From Cyrtodaria siliqua (taxonomy: Eukaryota; Mollusca; Bivalvia; Adapedonta; Hiatellidae), in contig JAWPHD010005116.1 of assembly GCA_037043455.1 (NCBI GenBank), positions 1 to 64,000 on the forward strand: a DNA stretch of 64,000 bases, in the 5' to 3' direction. This document shows positions 43,850 through 53,806 of this stretch, in pieces. The position numbers and the translations under genes were made by a program. Below the pieces are notes generated by a model. It saw only the letters and a program-made list of their open reading frames with translations. It was not told the DNA's origin and did not search any database. Position 1 is the stretch's first letter, and each line of letters starts with the position of its first letter.

Positions 43850-46332
43850 CACTTGGCCTTAATGACAATATTTATCAAGAAGGAAATATTTCAAAAGACC
43901 TAATATTGACATTTTTTCTATATTTTCTATTCGAAAGCGTAAATCTAGGTCTCACGGTCCTAGGCGTAATGGTCACATCAAACGCAAATCCCGTGTAGTT
44001 ATTTCTGTCGCTGATTTACATACTATTTTTAAACACTCTGGAAAGCACTCTATGCTTTCACGGCTTATCTCTTTGTCCATTTCTTCACTGAAGTTGATCG
44101 ACGAGGAAGCAGACACAAATTTCATTCGTACAGATCCCTTGTATAACACTGCTTCCATAGTTCAAATCTACACATAACATGTTCTCCGACCCCATATTGA
44201 CAAGGAGTCTGATCACGTCAGGCATTTTCTAAAACTACGATATATTAACAAAGAATTGATTTTATTGACATGCCTAGTATTTTTCGAGATGCTCTCATGT
44301 AGTTGATTCTATCCCAAAATATTTCAAAAATTCCGAAAGTCCTGTAATTTGTTATCAGTACAAAACGCTTATTAGAAATTTTATTTTAAACTACAACAAA
44401 ATTGTTTTTGACCTTGATATAGTAAATAACACTCCTAAGGAATGTGAATGTAACACATCAAAATTTTGCTATGCTCCATCACTGATAATGTTGATATTGT
44501 TGATAAACGTATTCGGCATTTGTTTTCGAAAGGTCCTAAATATAGATTACCTTCAACTATTGATTTTAATGCCTGTCGTGCCCAGATCGCCCACTCCATG
44601 GAAGATTTAAGTATAAAATGGTGTCGTAGAGAACATGCGGACCCAAACTCGCTTTCTACTTGGAAAAAGTCAATTCTTAAAATTATAGATACACGTATTA
44701 ACTTTTATAACGCTAACCCCTTTTACTTCCTCCGAGACCTAGGTTTTCCTTTCATAATTTAAAATCGGGAATTCAGGTATTTCATAATAAATTTGTTTTA
44801 GTCCCTGCCTATAAAGCAGCTAAAAATGTAATTACTGTTTGACGCCTACATTACGTCAATGTTTTATCTCTGGAACTCGGCAGCACCAATTCGTATACTC
44901 CAGTACATTCTACTGGGGATGATGTTGTTTCCACACATATCACTCGGTGCACTACTTTCAAGGCTGGGGTAGACGAAAGGCAAACAAAACTGCCTACTAT
45001 GTACTGGATTCCTAAATTACATAAAAATCCATATAAGGCTCCCTTTATTTCGAATTCTAGTGCCTGCACTACAACAAACATCTCCAAACTTTTAACTTCT
45101 TGTCTTATTGCCGTTAAAGATCACGTTAAACGATATTGCGATAAAACTTATGAAAACTATGGGATTAATTTGTTTTGGTCTATCAAAAATTCAGGAGACG
45201 TTCTGGATACAATTTTCAATAAACGTCATGTTTCATCTATAAGCACTTATGATTTCTCTACACTATATACAACTTTACCACATCATCTTATCAAAGACAA
45301 GCTAATTTCTCTTATTAAAACATATCGCTAGAGAAAATGCTACATTTTTGGCCTATAATAATATTAAAGTGTTTTTTTACTGACGGCAGTTTAGACAATT
45401 ATACTATGTATACTTGTTATGAAGTTTGTGAAGCACTCATCTTCCTATTAGATAATATTTTCGTCAGGTATGGAACCAGCGTGTATAGACAAATTGTTGG
45501 TATCCCTATGGGTACGAACTGTGCACCACTTGTCGCAGATTTGTTTTTATTTTGCTATGAAAGAGATTTCATTTTGAGTATTTCACCAGATACCCAGGCA
45601 GATGTTATTGAAGCCTTTAATGATACCTATCGGTATCTGGATGACATATTGAACATTGACAAGCCTTTTTGTCCAACTATGGTTAATACTATTTATCCCA
45701 AAGAACTTCTGCTTAACAAAGCTAATATACCTGATAATAACGCTTTTTTTCTTGATTTAGATCTGTCGATTGAAAATGGTGAAATAATTAGCAAAATCTA
45801 TGACAAGAGAGATGATTTTAATTTTGACATTGTTAATTATCCTCTCTTGGATGGGGATGTTCCTCGAGCAACTTCTTATGGGGTGTATGTGTCTCAACTT
45901 ATTCGTTTTTCAAGAGCTTGTACTCGAGTTGAGGACTTTAGTATTCGTAATCTTTGTATAACTAAAAAGCTACTCAATCAGGGTTACCGTTGCCATAAAC
46001 TTCGTTAAACCTTAGCAAAATTTTATTATCGTAACCCTGATCTTCTTTCCAAATATAAAAGTAATTTAAGGACTCTTCCGCGACAAGGACTATCACAACC
46101 TGACTTCTATGGTGATGTGATTTATAAACTTCGTAATATTCTTGGTCATGATCTCTTTCATACTATCTTTGTTAAACTTGTTAAAAAGTTTATCAAAAGA
46201 GGTTATGACCCTATCATTTTGCAACGTACTGCATGCTTGGTGGTGGACCCTTTTACAGTTCGCCACTATGCTTTCCTATTTCATTGTACGATGACCGGAC
46301 AGGCTGTGGACCCTATGATCACGCCTACCTAA
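43850..46332 (+). pseudogene. PLE reverse transcriptase, decayed; shared in-frame TGA at 44840
   Basis: Pieces in order: LNDNIYQEGNISKD near 43860; a frameshifted N-terminal region to ~44460; IRHLFSKGPKYRLPSTIDF and WCRREHADPNSLSTWKKS (44466-44762); the in-frame TGA before RLHYVNVL; YWIPKLHKNPYKA (RT finger motif) and STYDFSTLYTTLPHHLIKDK (44999-45331); a frameshift; VGIPMGTNCAPLVADLFLF, then YRYLDDILN with the catalytic YxDD (45337-46008); a TAA; the C-terminal VIYKLRNILG...RTACLVVDPF to 46332. PLE RTs are related to telomerase RT and prime on target DNA. Several true lesions show the copy is dead. The TGA at 44840-44842 is special because the sister copy has it too. Confidence 0.8.
44840..44842 (+). 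other. in-frame TGA conserved between PLE copies
   Basis: The codon lies in the context V-TGA-R-L-H-Y-V-N. The minus-strand copy has TGA at the identical position (52014-52012) with the same neighbouring residues. Candidate selenocysteine codon; see the findings. Confidence 0.6.
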
Positions 46333-46911
46333 GGCCAAATGGTATCAATGATCTTTCTTGTCGTGCCCTTAATGGTTTATTCTCTTGTTGCTCTGGCTTC
46401 TGCCGAGTCATTGAGTACCTTCATTGTGGCTTTCTAGGCTATTGTTTTTTGTATTATATATACATGAACATATTTGTGTTTTACTTATATTGCCTATTGA
46501 TGCTGCCTTGTTGGTTAGAGATTAGATCATGGCGGGGATTTCTTTATTTACACTGTCCTGTTTTAATGGGATTACAGTAGGTTAAGTGTGAGGTTTAGTA
46601 CACCCTAGAACCAGTTTAAACCCCCAGTGGCCTTTGTTGCCACTGACCGTTCCAAGGCGGTAGCCGTATTGTCATCCCTTTTGTGTTTGTGATGTCGTTT
46701 GCATTTTTTATTACTTTTGCCTTCTCGTTTGTCTGTCTTGCGTTTTTGTTTTTGTGTTTTGTGGTTGACTGTCGTCCTTGAATGCTGCTTTCCCTGTCCG
46801 ATAGTTTTATCTTTTTTTCTAAGCAGAAGAAATCAAATAAGAAATAGTTATATAATATTTAACTTAACATATCTTAACTTATCTTATGTTTTATCTAACC
46901 TTTATTATACA

Positions 46912-48016
46912 TGTCTTTATTAAAATGGAAAGAATTAGAAGGTAAAACACAAAAAGCAAGCGAACTTGTTAAAGATTTTGAAAATAGAATAATTCAAAAA
47001 AGAATTCAAAAAGAAGCTAGTCGTGATTTTTACACAGACGTATTTAAACCGGTAACTAGCGAAATATAAAGTCAGTCAGAACAGTTAACTAAGCTGTTAG
47101 CTACTTTTCCATAAATAAGTCGACAATTAGCTACTCTTCCTAGAGCCATAGATAGGCGAGGAAGTACAAGAAAAACAAATGTGTCAGGGATTTCCTCAGT
47201 TATTTTATGAAGAGCCAGAAATACTTACCGGTACTCTGGATGCAGGTTTGGGTAAAGCTGTATTATGAGAATATAATTTACCATTATTGTCCGCAGTGAT
47301 TCCAACAAATAATGATACTTTAAAAACAAAGAAACAGATGCTGATAAAGCAATTAGAAAATTATTGCCAAAAAGGGATCTCTTACTAGAACAATAGATAG
47401 CATGGCGACAAGCAAGACGGAAGAAGATGTACTTAGGCAAAATTACGAACAGTCAGAAAAAGTCAAAAACTGTAGATAATTATAGAGATTCACTTCGAGG
47501 TATGCATAAGCAAGCTTCTGTTTTTTCGGGGAACGGATTACATCAAAATAGAAAACCTTACTAAAGTAACTAAAGATAGTCATTATGGTATGTTAATAAA
47601 TTGATTTGCCTGAACTTACTGGTCATCACAAACGTATTGCTAAACAAGGACAAGCAATTATCTGATATCAGAAAGTAGATAGTGATTTTATTGATTTGAT
47701 AACAAAGCGTTACAATAATAACACATCTTGTTCAAAGCTGTCTCAAAATGCTTTCAAGAAACTGACAGAATTATCTGGTTTGCCAATTCCTAAAGTTCTT
47801 CAAAGTTTAAGAATATTTTAGGAGTTTGTGTTGAATATTACAACGGTCCTGATGATTTGATTAATGATCTGGAGTTAGTATGTGGAAGTATCGAATCAGG
47901 ATATAATAGTTCACAGGTAATAAATAAAGGTATTAGTATAATTGATGAATTATTAAAAATATGTAAAATATCATCTGGAGAACGTGAACAATTATTTTCT
48001 AAATATGTTATCTAAC
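46912..48016 (+). pseudogene. Polinton-associated ORF, heavily decayed
   Basis: Starts at an ATG (46911-46913): MSLLKWKELEGKTQKASELV, then KDFENRIIQKRIQKEASRDF and YTDVFKPVTSEI, then a stop. Later fragments include LPELTGHHKRIAKQGQAII, SDFIDLITKRYNNNTSCSKL, and a clean end EYYNGPDDLINDLELVCGSI followed by EREQLFSKYVI and TAA. About 350 codons of one plus-strand gene with many lesions. Opens with a helical, charged segment. I do not recognise the family; context suggests a Polinton structural or accessory protein. Confidence 0.45.
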
Positions 48017-48071
48017 TATAATTATACATGAAAAACACAAAAGAATTAATTGATCACTTGACACGACTTGA

Positions 48072-48725
48072 CTCTTCTGCGACAAGGACTATCACAACCT
48101 GACTTCTATGGTGATGTGATTTATAAACTTAGTAAGATTCTTGGTAATGATCACTTTCATACTTTCTTTGTTAAACTTGTTAACAAGTTTATCAAAAGAG
48201 GTTATAACCCTATCATTTTGCAACGTACTGCATGCCCAGTGGTGGACCCTTTTACAGTTCGCCACTATGCTTTCCTCTTTAATTGTACGATGACCGGACA
48301 GGCTGTGGACCCTATGATGACGCCTACCTAAAGCCCATTGGCACGGTGGCGTTTGATGTTTGTCTATGATCTTTCTTGTCGTGCCCTTAATGGTCTATTC
48401 TCTTGTTGCTCTGTCTTCTGCCAAGTCATTGAGTACCTTCATTGTGGCGTACTACTTATATTGCCTATTGATGCTGCCCTGTTGGTTAGAGATTAGATCA
48501 TGGCGGGAATTTCTTTATTTACACTGTCCTGATTTAATGGGATGACAGTAGGGTAAGTGTGAGGTTTGGTGCACCCTAGAACCGGCTTAAACCCCCAACG
48601 GCCTACTTTTGCATTTATTATTACTTTTGCCTTCTTGTGTGTCTGTTTGCGTGTTTGTTTCTGTGTTTTGTTGTTGACTGTCCTTCTTGAATGCTACTTT
48701 CCCTGTCCGATCTTTTTATATTTCT
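48072..48725 (+). mobile_element. 5'-truncated PLE (last ~85 codons plus tail)
   Basis: Opens with the PLE codons RTITTxLLWxx in frame as LRQGLSQPDFYGDVIYKL, ends its ORF at 48331 with MMTPT and TAA, then carries the tail with a small internal deletion, up to 'ctttccctgtccgatctttt'. It lies inside the small membrane protein gene. Confidence 0.85.
48314..48357 (+). promoter_or_regulatory. SECIS-like hairpin at the PLE ORF end
   Basis: AUGA at 48314-48317; helix pairs G48319-U48353 through C48324-G48348, a bulged U48325, then A48326-U48347 to C48328-G48345, ten pairs in all; a UAAA internal loop (48329-48332); a small GCC/GGC apical stem (48333-48335 with 48340-48342) closed by CAUU; then UGAU at 48354-48357. 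The two UGAU quartets face each other as in the non-Watson-Crick core of eukaryotic SECIS elements, and 12 nt separate AUGA from AA. The layout is that of a type-2 SECIS, which recruits SBP2 and directs UGA decoding as selenocysteine. It overlaps the ORF's TAA stop. Confidence 0.6.
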
Positions 48726-49211
48726 TTGTGATTGCATACAAGCGTAATTATAGACTGTGTGGTATTATAAATACAACGTTACAGATTACCAGTGGAATAA
48801 TTGGTTGTGGTGCTGTTCTAGCATTAGTTCCAACAATTCCTGTTTTCGCGGCTGTAGTTGGTGCAGTTCCTCCAGTAGTTGCTGTGTTATTGAGTAAAAG
48901 AAGAAAAACATACTTTGTTGAAAACACATCATAGGAGTTTTAAATAACGTCTTTCATATGTCCAAACAACTATAGGAAAAGGAAATGACGATGAGGTAAT
49001 CATAATTGCCTTTAATAAAATGTTAGAGATTCAAATAAATGATAACTTTACAGAACCTCTGTACATAAAGAAGTATAGGCTGACTGGCCATTAGATCCAA
49101 TCATAATTCTTTTTCATTTTTTTCCAAATCCTATCTTACTTTTCTCTAGGCTTTTGTTTAAATCGGTTTTACTTCTTTTTTTCAATATCATAAATATTTT
49201 GAAAAATGGAT

Positions 49212-49580
49212 TCAAATTTCTAAAGTCTTTACAAGTTTGTAAAACAAATCTTCAAATCTTAGTCTTTCTACAGGAGATAAATTATATTTCATCAAATGTT
49301 TTTCCAAAGGATATTTTCTATAATAAATATTTTTCTTATGATTGTAATTATAATCTGTAATGAGGTCATACCTATTATGTGTCCCACAGTTATAACCGAT
49401 ACCTTCTTTATCAATAACTTCACATGAACCATTACAATTAACACATGCATAAGAGCGTTTGTAACATAGCTTACTTTCGACGCAATATTGACAGTGTTTC
49501 TTTTCATAAAATAAACCATCTAAACACTCTTCAGGGAGATCAATAATACCTAAAACTTTTCAACAACCTTTGCAATTCAT
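49212..49580 (-). pseudogene. Cys-rich small Polinton ORF with one in-frame TGA
   Basis: ATG at 49580-49578, then NCKGC, an in-frame TGA (49562-49560), then KVLGIIDLPEECLDGLFYEK and KHCQYCVESKLCYKR, YACVNCNGSCEVIDKEG, YNCGTHNRYDLITDYNYNH, and a basic C-terminus, ending TGA at 49214-49212. Four C-x2-C or C-x3-C pairs suggest two zinc-binding knuckles over ~120 codons. A nucleic-acid or protein binding role is possible. Family unknown. The early TGA probably reflects decay, as in the rest of the element. Confidence 0.45.
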
Positions 49581-49639
49581 TACTATAATATAGCATTGAT
49601 TTTTTAAGTAAAACAAAAAAAGCTTAAAGAAAAAATCTT

Positions 49640-49928
49640 ATGTATCATTATAAATGGAGCAAACAATTATAATTTTAAGAAAGATTGCAATAAACAAATT
49701 TCAACAATTGATTTTGAAAATTTAAGTAAATGTGATAAAGAGTTGATAACTCGTGTAAACTTAGATGGGTTAGCTGAAAAGATAATCACTAAAGCACATG
49801 AGCTAAACTTAGCATGGAAAATTAAAATGAGTGATGTAAACAGATTCAACAATTATTGTAAGAAAGCAATCCCATTAAGCCAAGAAAAAAAGCAGTCGTG
49901 TTTCAGGTTTCCTACTCAAAAGAAATAG
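49640..49928 (+). pseudogene. small Polinton-associated ORF
   Basis: Readable as INGANNYNFKKDCNKQIST, then DFENLSKCDKELITRVNLDG, LAEKIITKAHELNLAWKIKM, and NRFNNYCKKAIPLSQEKKQS, ending QKK and TAG at 49926-49928. A hydrophilic, helical product of ~90 residues. An ATG at 49653 is in another frame, so the start is uncertain. No family recognised. It stands just before the minus-strand PLE. Confidence 0.4.
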
Positions 49929-50494
49929 AGTAGGAAGGGCTATTATTTATTTTTTTAATACACGAAGGTAGAAATTACAACCAGAAAACATAATTCTAAA
50001 CTCTAAATTTGACTCAAAGAAGGCTAAAAATATCGGAAAGGGAAAGCAGCATTCAAGGACGACAGTCAACCACAAAACCCAAAAACAAACACGCAAACAG
50101 ACAAACGAAAAGGCAAAAGTAATAAAAAATGCAAACGACATCACAAACACAAAAGGGTTGACAATAGGGCTACCGCCTTGGAACGGTCAGTGGCAAAGTA
50201 GGCCACTAGGGGTTTAAACCGGTTCTAGGGTGCACCAAACCTCACACTTACCCTACTGTCATCCCATTAAAACAGGACATTGTAAATAAAGAAATCGCCG
50301 CCATGATCTAAACTCTAACCAACAAGGCAGCATCAATAGGTAATATAAGAAAAACACAAATATGCTCATGTAAATATAATACAAAAAAACAATAGCCTAG
50401 AAAGCCACAATGAAGGTACGCAATGACTTGGCAGAAGCCAGAGCTGTAAGAGAATACACCATTAAGGGCCCGACAAGAAAGAACATGGACAAAC

Positions 50495-50538
50495 ATCAAA
50501 CGCCACCGTGCCAATGGGCTTTAGGTAAGCGTCATCAT
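50495..50538 (-). promoter_or_regulatory. SECIS-like hairpin (minus-strand PLE)
   Basis: Exactly the 44-bp layout of 48314-48357, read on the minus strand: AUGA at 50538-50535, UAAA loop over the stop codon, GCC/GGC apical stem, return strand GGTGGCGT, UGAU at 50498-50495. One C-to-T change in the helix turns a C-G pair into U-G, so the helix is preserved. Confidence 0.6.
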
Positions 50539-53020
50539 AGGGTCCACAGCCTGTCCGGTCATCGTACAATTAAAGAGGAAAGCATAGTGGCGAACTGTAA
50601 AAGGGTCCACCACCAAGCATGCAGTACGTTGCAAAATGATAGGGTCATAACCTCTTTTGATAAACTTTTTAACAAGTTTAACAAAGATAGTATGAAAGTG
50701 ACCATGACCAAGAATCTTACGAAGTTTATAAATCACATCACCATAGAAGTCAGGTTGTGATAGTCGTTGTCGCAGAAGAGTCCTTAAATTACATTTATAT
50801 TTGGAAAGAAGATCAGGGTTACGATAATAACATTTTGCAAAGGTTTTACGAAGTTTATGGTAACGGTAACGCTGATTGAGTAACTTTTTAGTTATACAAA
50901 GATTACGAATATTAAAGTCCTCAACTCGAGTACAAGCTCTAGAAAAACGAATAAGTTGAGACACATACACCACAAAAGAAGTTGCTCGGGGAACATCCCC
51001 ATCCAAGAGGGGATAATTAGCAATGTCAAAATTAAAATCATCTCTCTTGTCATAGATTTTGCTAATTATTTTACCATTTTCAATCGAGAGATCTAAATCA
51101 AGAAAAGAAGCGTTATTATCAGATATATTTTCTTTATTAAGCCGAAGTTCTTTAGGATAAATATAATGAACCATAGTTGGAAAGAAAGGTTTGTCAATGT
51201 TCAGTATGTCATCCAGATACCGAGAGGTGTCATTAAAAGCTTCAATAACATCTGCCAGGGTATCTGGTGAAAGACTCAACATGAAATCCCTTTCGTAGCA
51301 AAATAAAAACAAATCTGCGACAAGTGGTGCACAGTTCGTACCCATAGGGATACCAACAATTTCTCTATAAACGGTGGTACCATACCTGACGAAAATATTA
51401 TCTAATAGGAAGATGAGTGCTTCACAAACTTCATAGCAAGTCCACATAGTATAATTGTCTAAACTGCCGTTAGTGAAAAACGCTTTAATATTATTACATG
51501 CCAAAAATGTAGTATTTTCTCTAGCAAATGTTTTTTGAATAAGAGAAATTAGCTTGTCTTTAATAAGATGATGTGGTAAGGTTGTATATAGTGTAGAGAA
51601 GTCATAAGTACTTATTGATGAAACTTGACCTTTATTGAAAATGTTATCAAGAACGTCTCCTGAATTTTTTATAGACCAAAATAAATGAATCCCAGAGTTT
51701 TCATAAGTTTCATCACAATATAGTTTAACGTGATCTTTAACGGCAGTAAGACAAGAAGTTAAAAGTTTGGAGATGTTTGTTGTAGTGCAGGCACTAGAAT
51801 TAAAAATAAAGCGAGCCTTATACGGATTTTTATGTAATTTAGGAATCCAGTACATCGTAGGCAGTTTATTTTGCTTATCGCTTACACCAGCCTTGAAAGT
51901 AGTGCACCGAGAGATATGTGCGGAAACAACATCATCCTCAGTAGAATGTACTGGAGTATACGAATTGGTGCTGCCGAGTTCCAGAGATAAAACATTGACG
52001 TAATGTAGGCGTCAAACAATAATTACATTATTAGCTGCTTTATAGGCAGGAACTAAAACAAATTTATTATGAAATTCCTGAATTCCCGATTTGAGATTAC
52101 GAAAGGAAAACCTAGGTCTCGGAGGTAGTAAAGAGGGGTTAGCATTATAAAAGTTAAAACGTGTATCTATAATTTTAAGAATAGACTTTTTCCAAGTAGA
52201 AAGCGAGGTTGGGTCCGCATGTTCTCTACGACACCATTTTATACTAAAATCTTCAATGGAGTGGGCGATCTGGGCACGACAGGCATTAAAATCAATAGTT
52301 GAAGGTAATCTATATTTAGGACCTTTCGAAAACAAATGCCGAATACGTTTATCAACAATATCAAAATTACCAGTGATGACATGACCTGCTGGAGCATAGC
52401 AAAATGTTGATGTGTTGCATTCACATTCCTTAGGAGTATTAAGTACTATATCAAGGTCAGAAACTATTTTGTTGTAGTTGAAAATAACATTTCTAATAGG
52501 CTTTTTATACTTATAACAAATTGCAGGACTTTCGGAATTTTTGAAATATTTTGGGATAGAATCAACTACATGAGTATCCCGAAATATACTAGGCATGTCA
52601 ATGAAATCAATACCTTTATTAATATATATTAGTTTTAGAAAATGCCTGACGTGATGAGACTCCTTGTCAATATGGGGTCGGAGAACATGTTGTGTGTAGC
52701 TTTGAACTATGGAAGCAGTGTTACACAAGGGATCTGTACGAATGAAAATTTTGTCGGCTTCCTCGTCGATCTTTAGTGAAGAAATAGACTAAGAGGTAAG
52801 CCGTTTAAGCATAGAGTGCTTTCCAGACTGTTTAAAAAAAGTATGTAAATCAGCGACAGAAATAATTACACGCGATTTAGGTTTGATGTTACAATTACGC
52901 CTAATACCATGAGTACTAGATTTACGCTTTCGAATAGAAAATATAGAAAAAATGTCAATATTAGGATCTTTAGAAATATTTCCTTCTTGATAAATATTGT
53001 CATTTAAGCCGAGTGGATAA
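50521..53020 (-). pseudogene. PLE reverse transcriptase; one TAG and one shared TGA
   Basis: Retrotransposon RT of the Penelope-like class. Frame from ~53020: PYPLGLNDNIYQEGN, SIRKRKSSTHGIRRN, a TAG at 52791-52789 (the plus copy has TTG), then open to 50521 apart from the TGA at 52014-52012. In order: HVLRPHIDKESHHVRHFLK; a C-x-C stretch TPKECECNTSTFCYAPAG with GHVITGNF; KGPKYRLPSTIDF; WCRREHADPTSL; the TGA; YWIPKLHKNPYKARF; STYDFSTLYTTLPHHLIKDK; VGIPMGTNCAPLVADLFLF; SRYLDDILN (catalytic YxDD); the C-terminal GYDPIILQRTACLVVDPF; end MMTLT. About 735 codons lie between the TAG and the stop. No GIY-YIG nuclease is visible at either end; an N-terminal one could be missing by truncation. Confidence 0.85.
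52012..52014 (-). other. in-frame TGA, candidate selenocysteine codon
   Basis: The sole interruption of the 735-codon frame from 52788 to 50521, in the context NNVIIV-TGA-RLHYVNVL. It is conserved at the same position in the plus copy. From memory, related proteins from other invertebrates carry Cys (or Trp) here, which would fit a Cys-to-Sec exchange; an alignment is needed. Confidence 0.6.
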
Positions 53021-53030
53021 GGTAAAAGAT

Positions 53031-53806
53031 GTAAATATCAATATATATGATTTAAAATTGCTCCAAAATGGACTTTGAACACATGCCATGAAGATGGGAA
53101 AGAAACGTCACAGAGCAGAACAAACATGCATTTGTTTGGAATATTGTTTCAATAAAACATGCAACATACATAAAAGTACAAACCGCTGTCTATCTTGCTA
53201 TTCTAAAACTTGAAATATTAAATTTGTTAAACAAGTTGTTTGAAGCACATTAAAACAAATTATTCGTCATAAAAATCATTTCTATTAAAAACAAATAAAA
53301 CAATGATACATGATATAACATTCTGATCAATTCATTATTTCTCGATATAACATGATATTAAACATAATAACATGACAAAACCAAATATAAATTTCCATAA
53401 ATCCGGATTTCACTCAGGGCCACCAAGAAGTGGCATAGAATGCCATTTTTAATAGAGGAACGTATGCCACAAGAAAGCAGAAATTCATCAACACTGTAAA
53501 ACAAACAATGAAATAAAATTACTTTTTTTTACTTCAATTTTATAAACATTCGTCGTGTGAGCCGAAGAATACATTTGTGCTCATTTTTTATTGTGTTGCT
53601 AGGAAGAATACATACAGAACCGGTGACAATAATATTGTAGAATTTATATTCATCCTTCCCGATAATATCGGCCATCAATTTGTCGGTAGAAAAACAGCTA
53701 ATATAACTCCTGGCCTCTTGGTTGTCGCTTATAGCTACGTTGAAGGCAATACGCGACCAATATATCAAAACTATAAACTTCCTGACTTTCCGCGATTAAG
53801 GAACAT
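53031..53806. other. no gene recognised
   Basis: Between two PLE copies. A 78-residue plus frame at 53577-53813 (NIVEFIFILPDNIGHQFVGR and further) has fair composition but no known motif; it may be Polinton remnant. Confidence 0.35.

Larger units (their letters stand above)
43845..46825 (+). mobile_element. near-complete PLE copy (plus strand)
   Basis: Collinear over ~3 kb with the minus-strand copy at 50035-53030, from the PYPLGLNDNIYQEGN start through the RT core, the C-terminal region and the full 3' tail. It lies inside a Polinton gene. More decayed than the minus copy: several frameshifts, stops and a ~20-bp deletion after the ORF. Confidence 0.85.
48028..48935 (+). pseudogene. small Polinton membrane protein gene split by a PLE tail
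   Basis: Begins ATG (48028) as MKNTKELIDHLTRLD, is interrupted at ~48072 by a PLE fragment, and resumes at ~48728 as VIAYKRNYRLCGIINTTLQI. It then has a strongly hydrophobic, Gly/Ala/Val/Pro-rich stretch (GCGAVLALVPTIPVFAAVVG, APPVV-like) that would form one or two membrane helices, then SKRRKTYFVENTS and stop. A later fragment (EIQINDNFTEPLYIKKYRLT, ~49030-49080) may be its continuation in another frame. No known family. Small membrane proteins are common in Polintons. Confidence 0.45.
50035..53030 (-). mobile_element. near-complete PLE copy (minus strand)
   Basis: The best PLE copy: an ORF from ~53020 to 50521, then a ~490-bp 3' tail ending at ~50035. It is inverted relative to the plus copy at 43845-46825, so the two form ~3-kb arms 3.2 kb apart. 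Both copies start at about the same codon, which could be a shared truncation or close to the true 5' end. Confidence 0.88.

Noticed and set aside
46315..46350. SECIS-like hairpin in the plus PLE copy
   Set aside because: AUGA and the 5' strand are present, but a deletion removed the return strand, so no hairpin can form.
50410..50760. Plus-strand 116-residue ORF
   Set aside because: Antisense shadow of the PLE C-terminus on the minus strand.
52789..52791. TAG as a second recoded codon in the minus PLE
   Set aside because: The plus copy has TTG at this codon, so it is a private single-base lesion.
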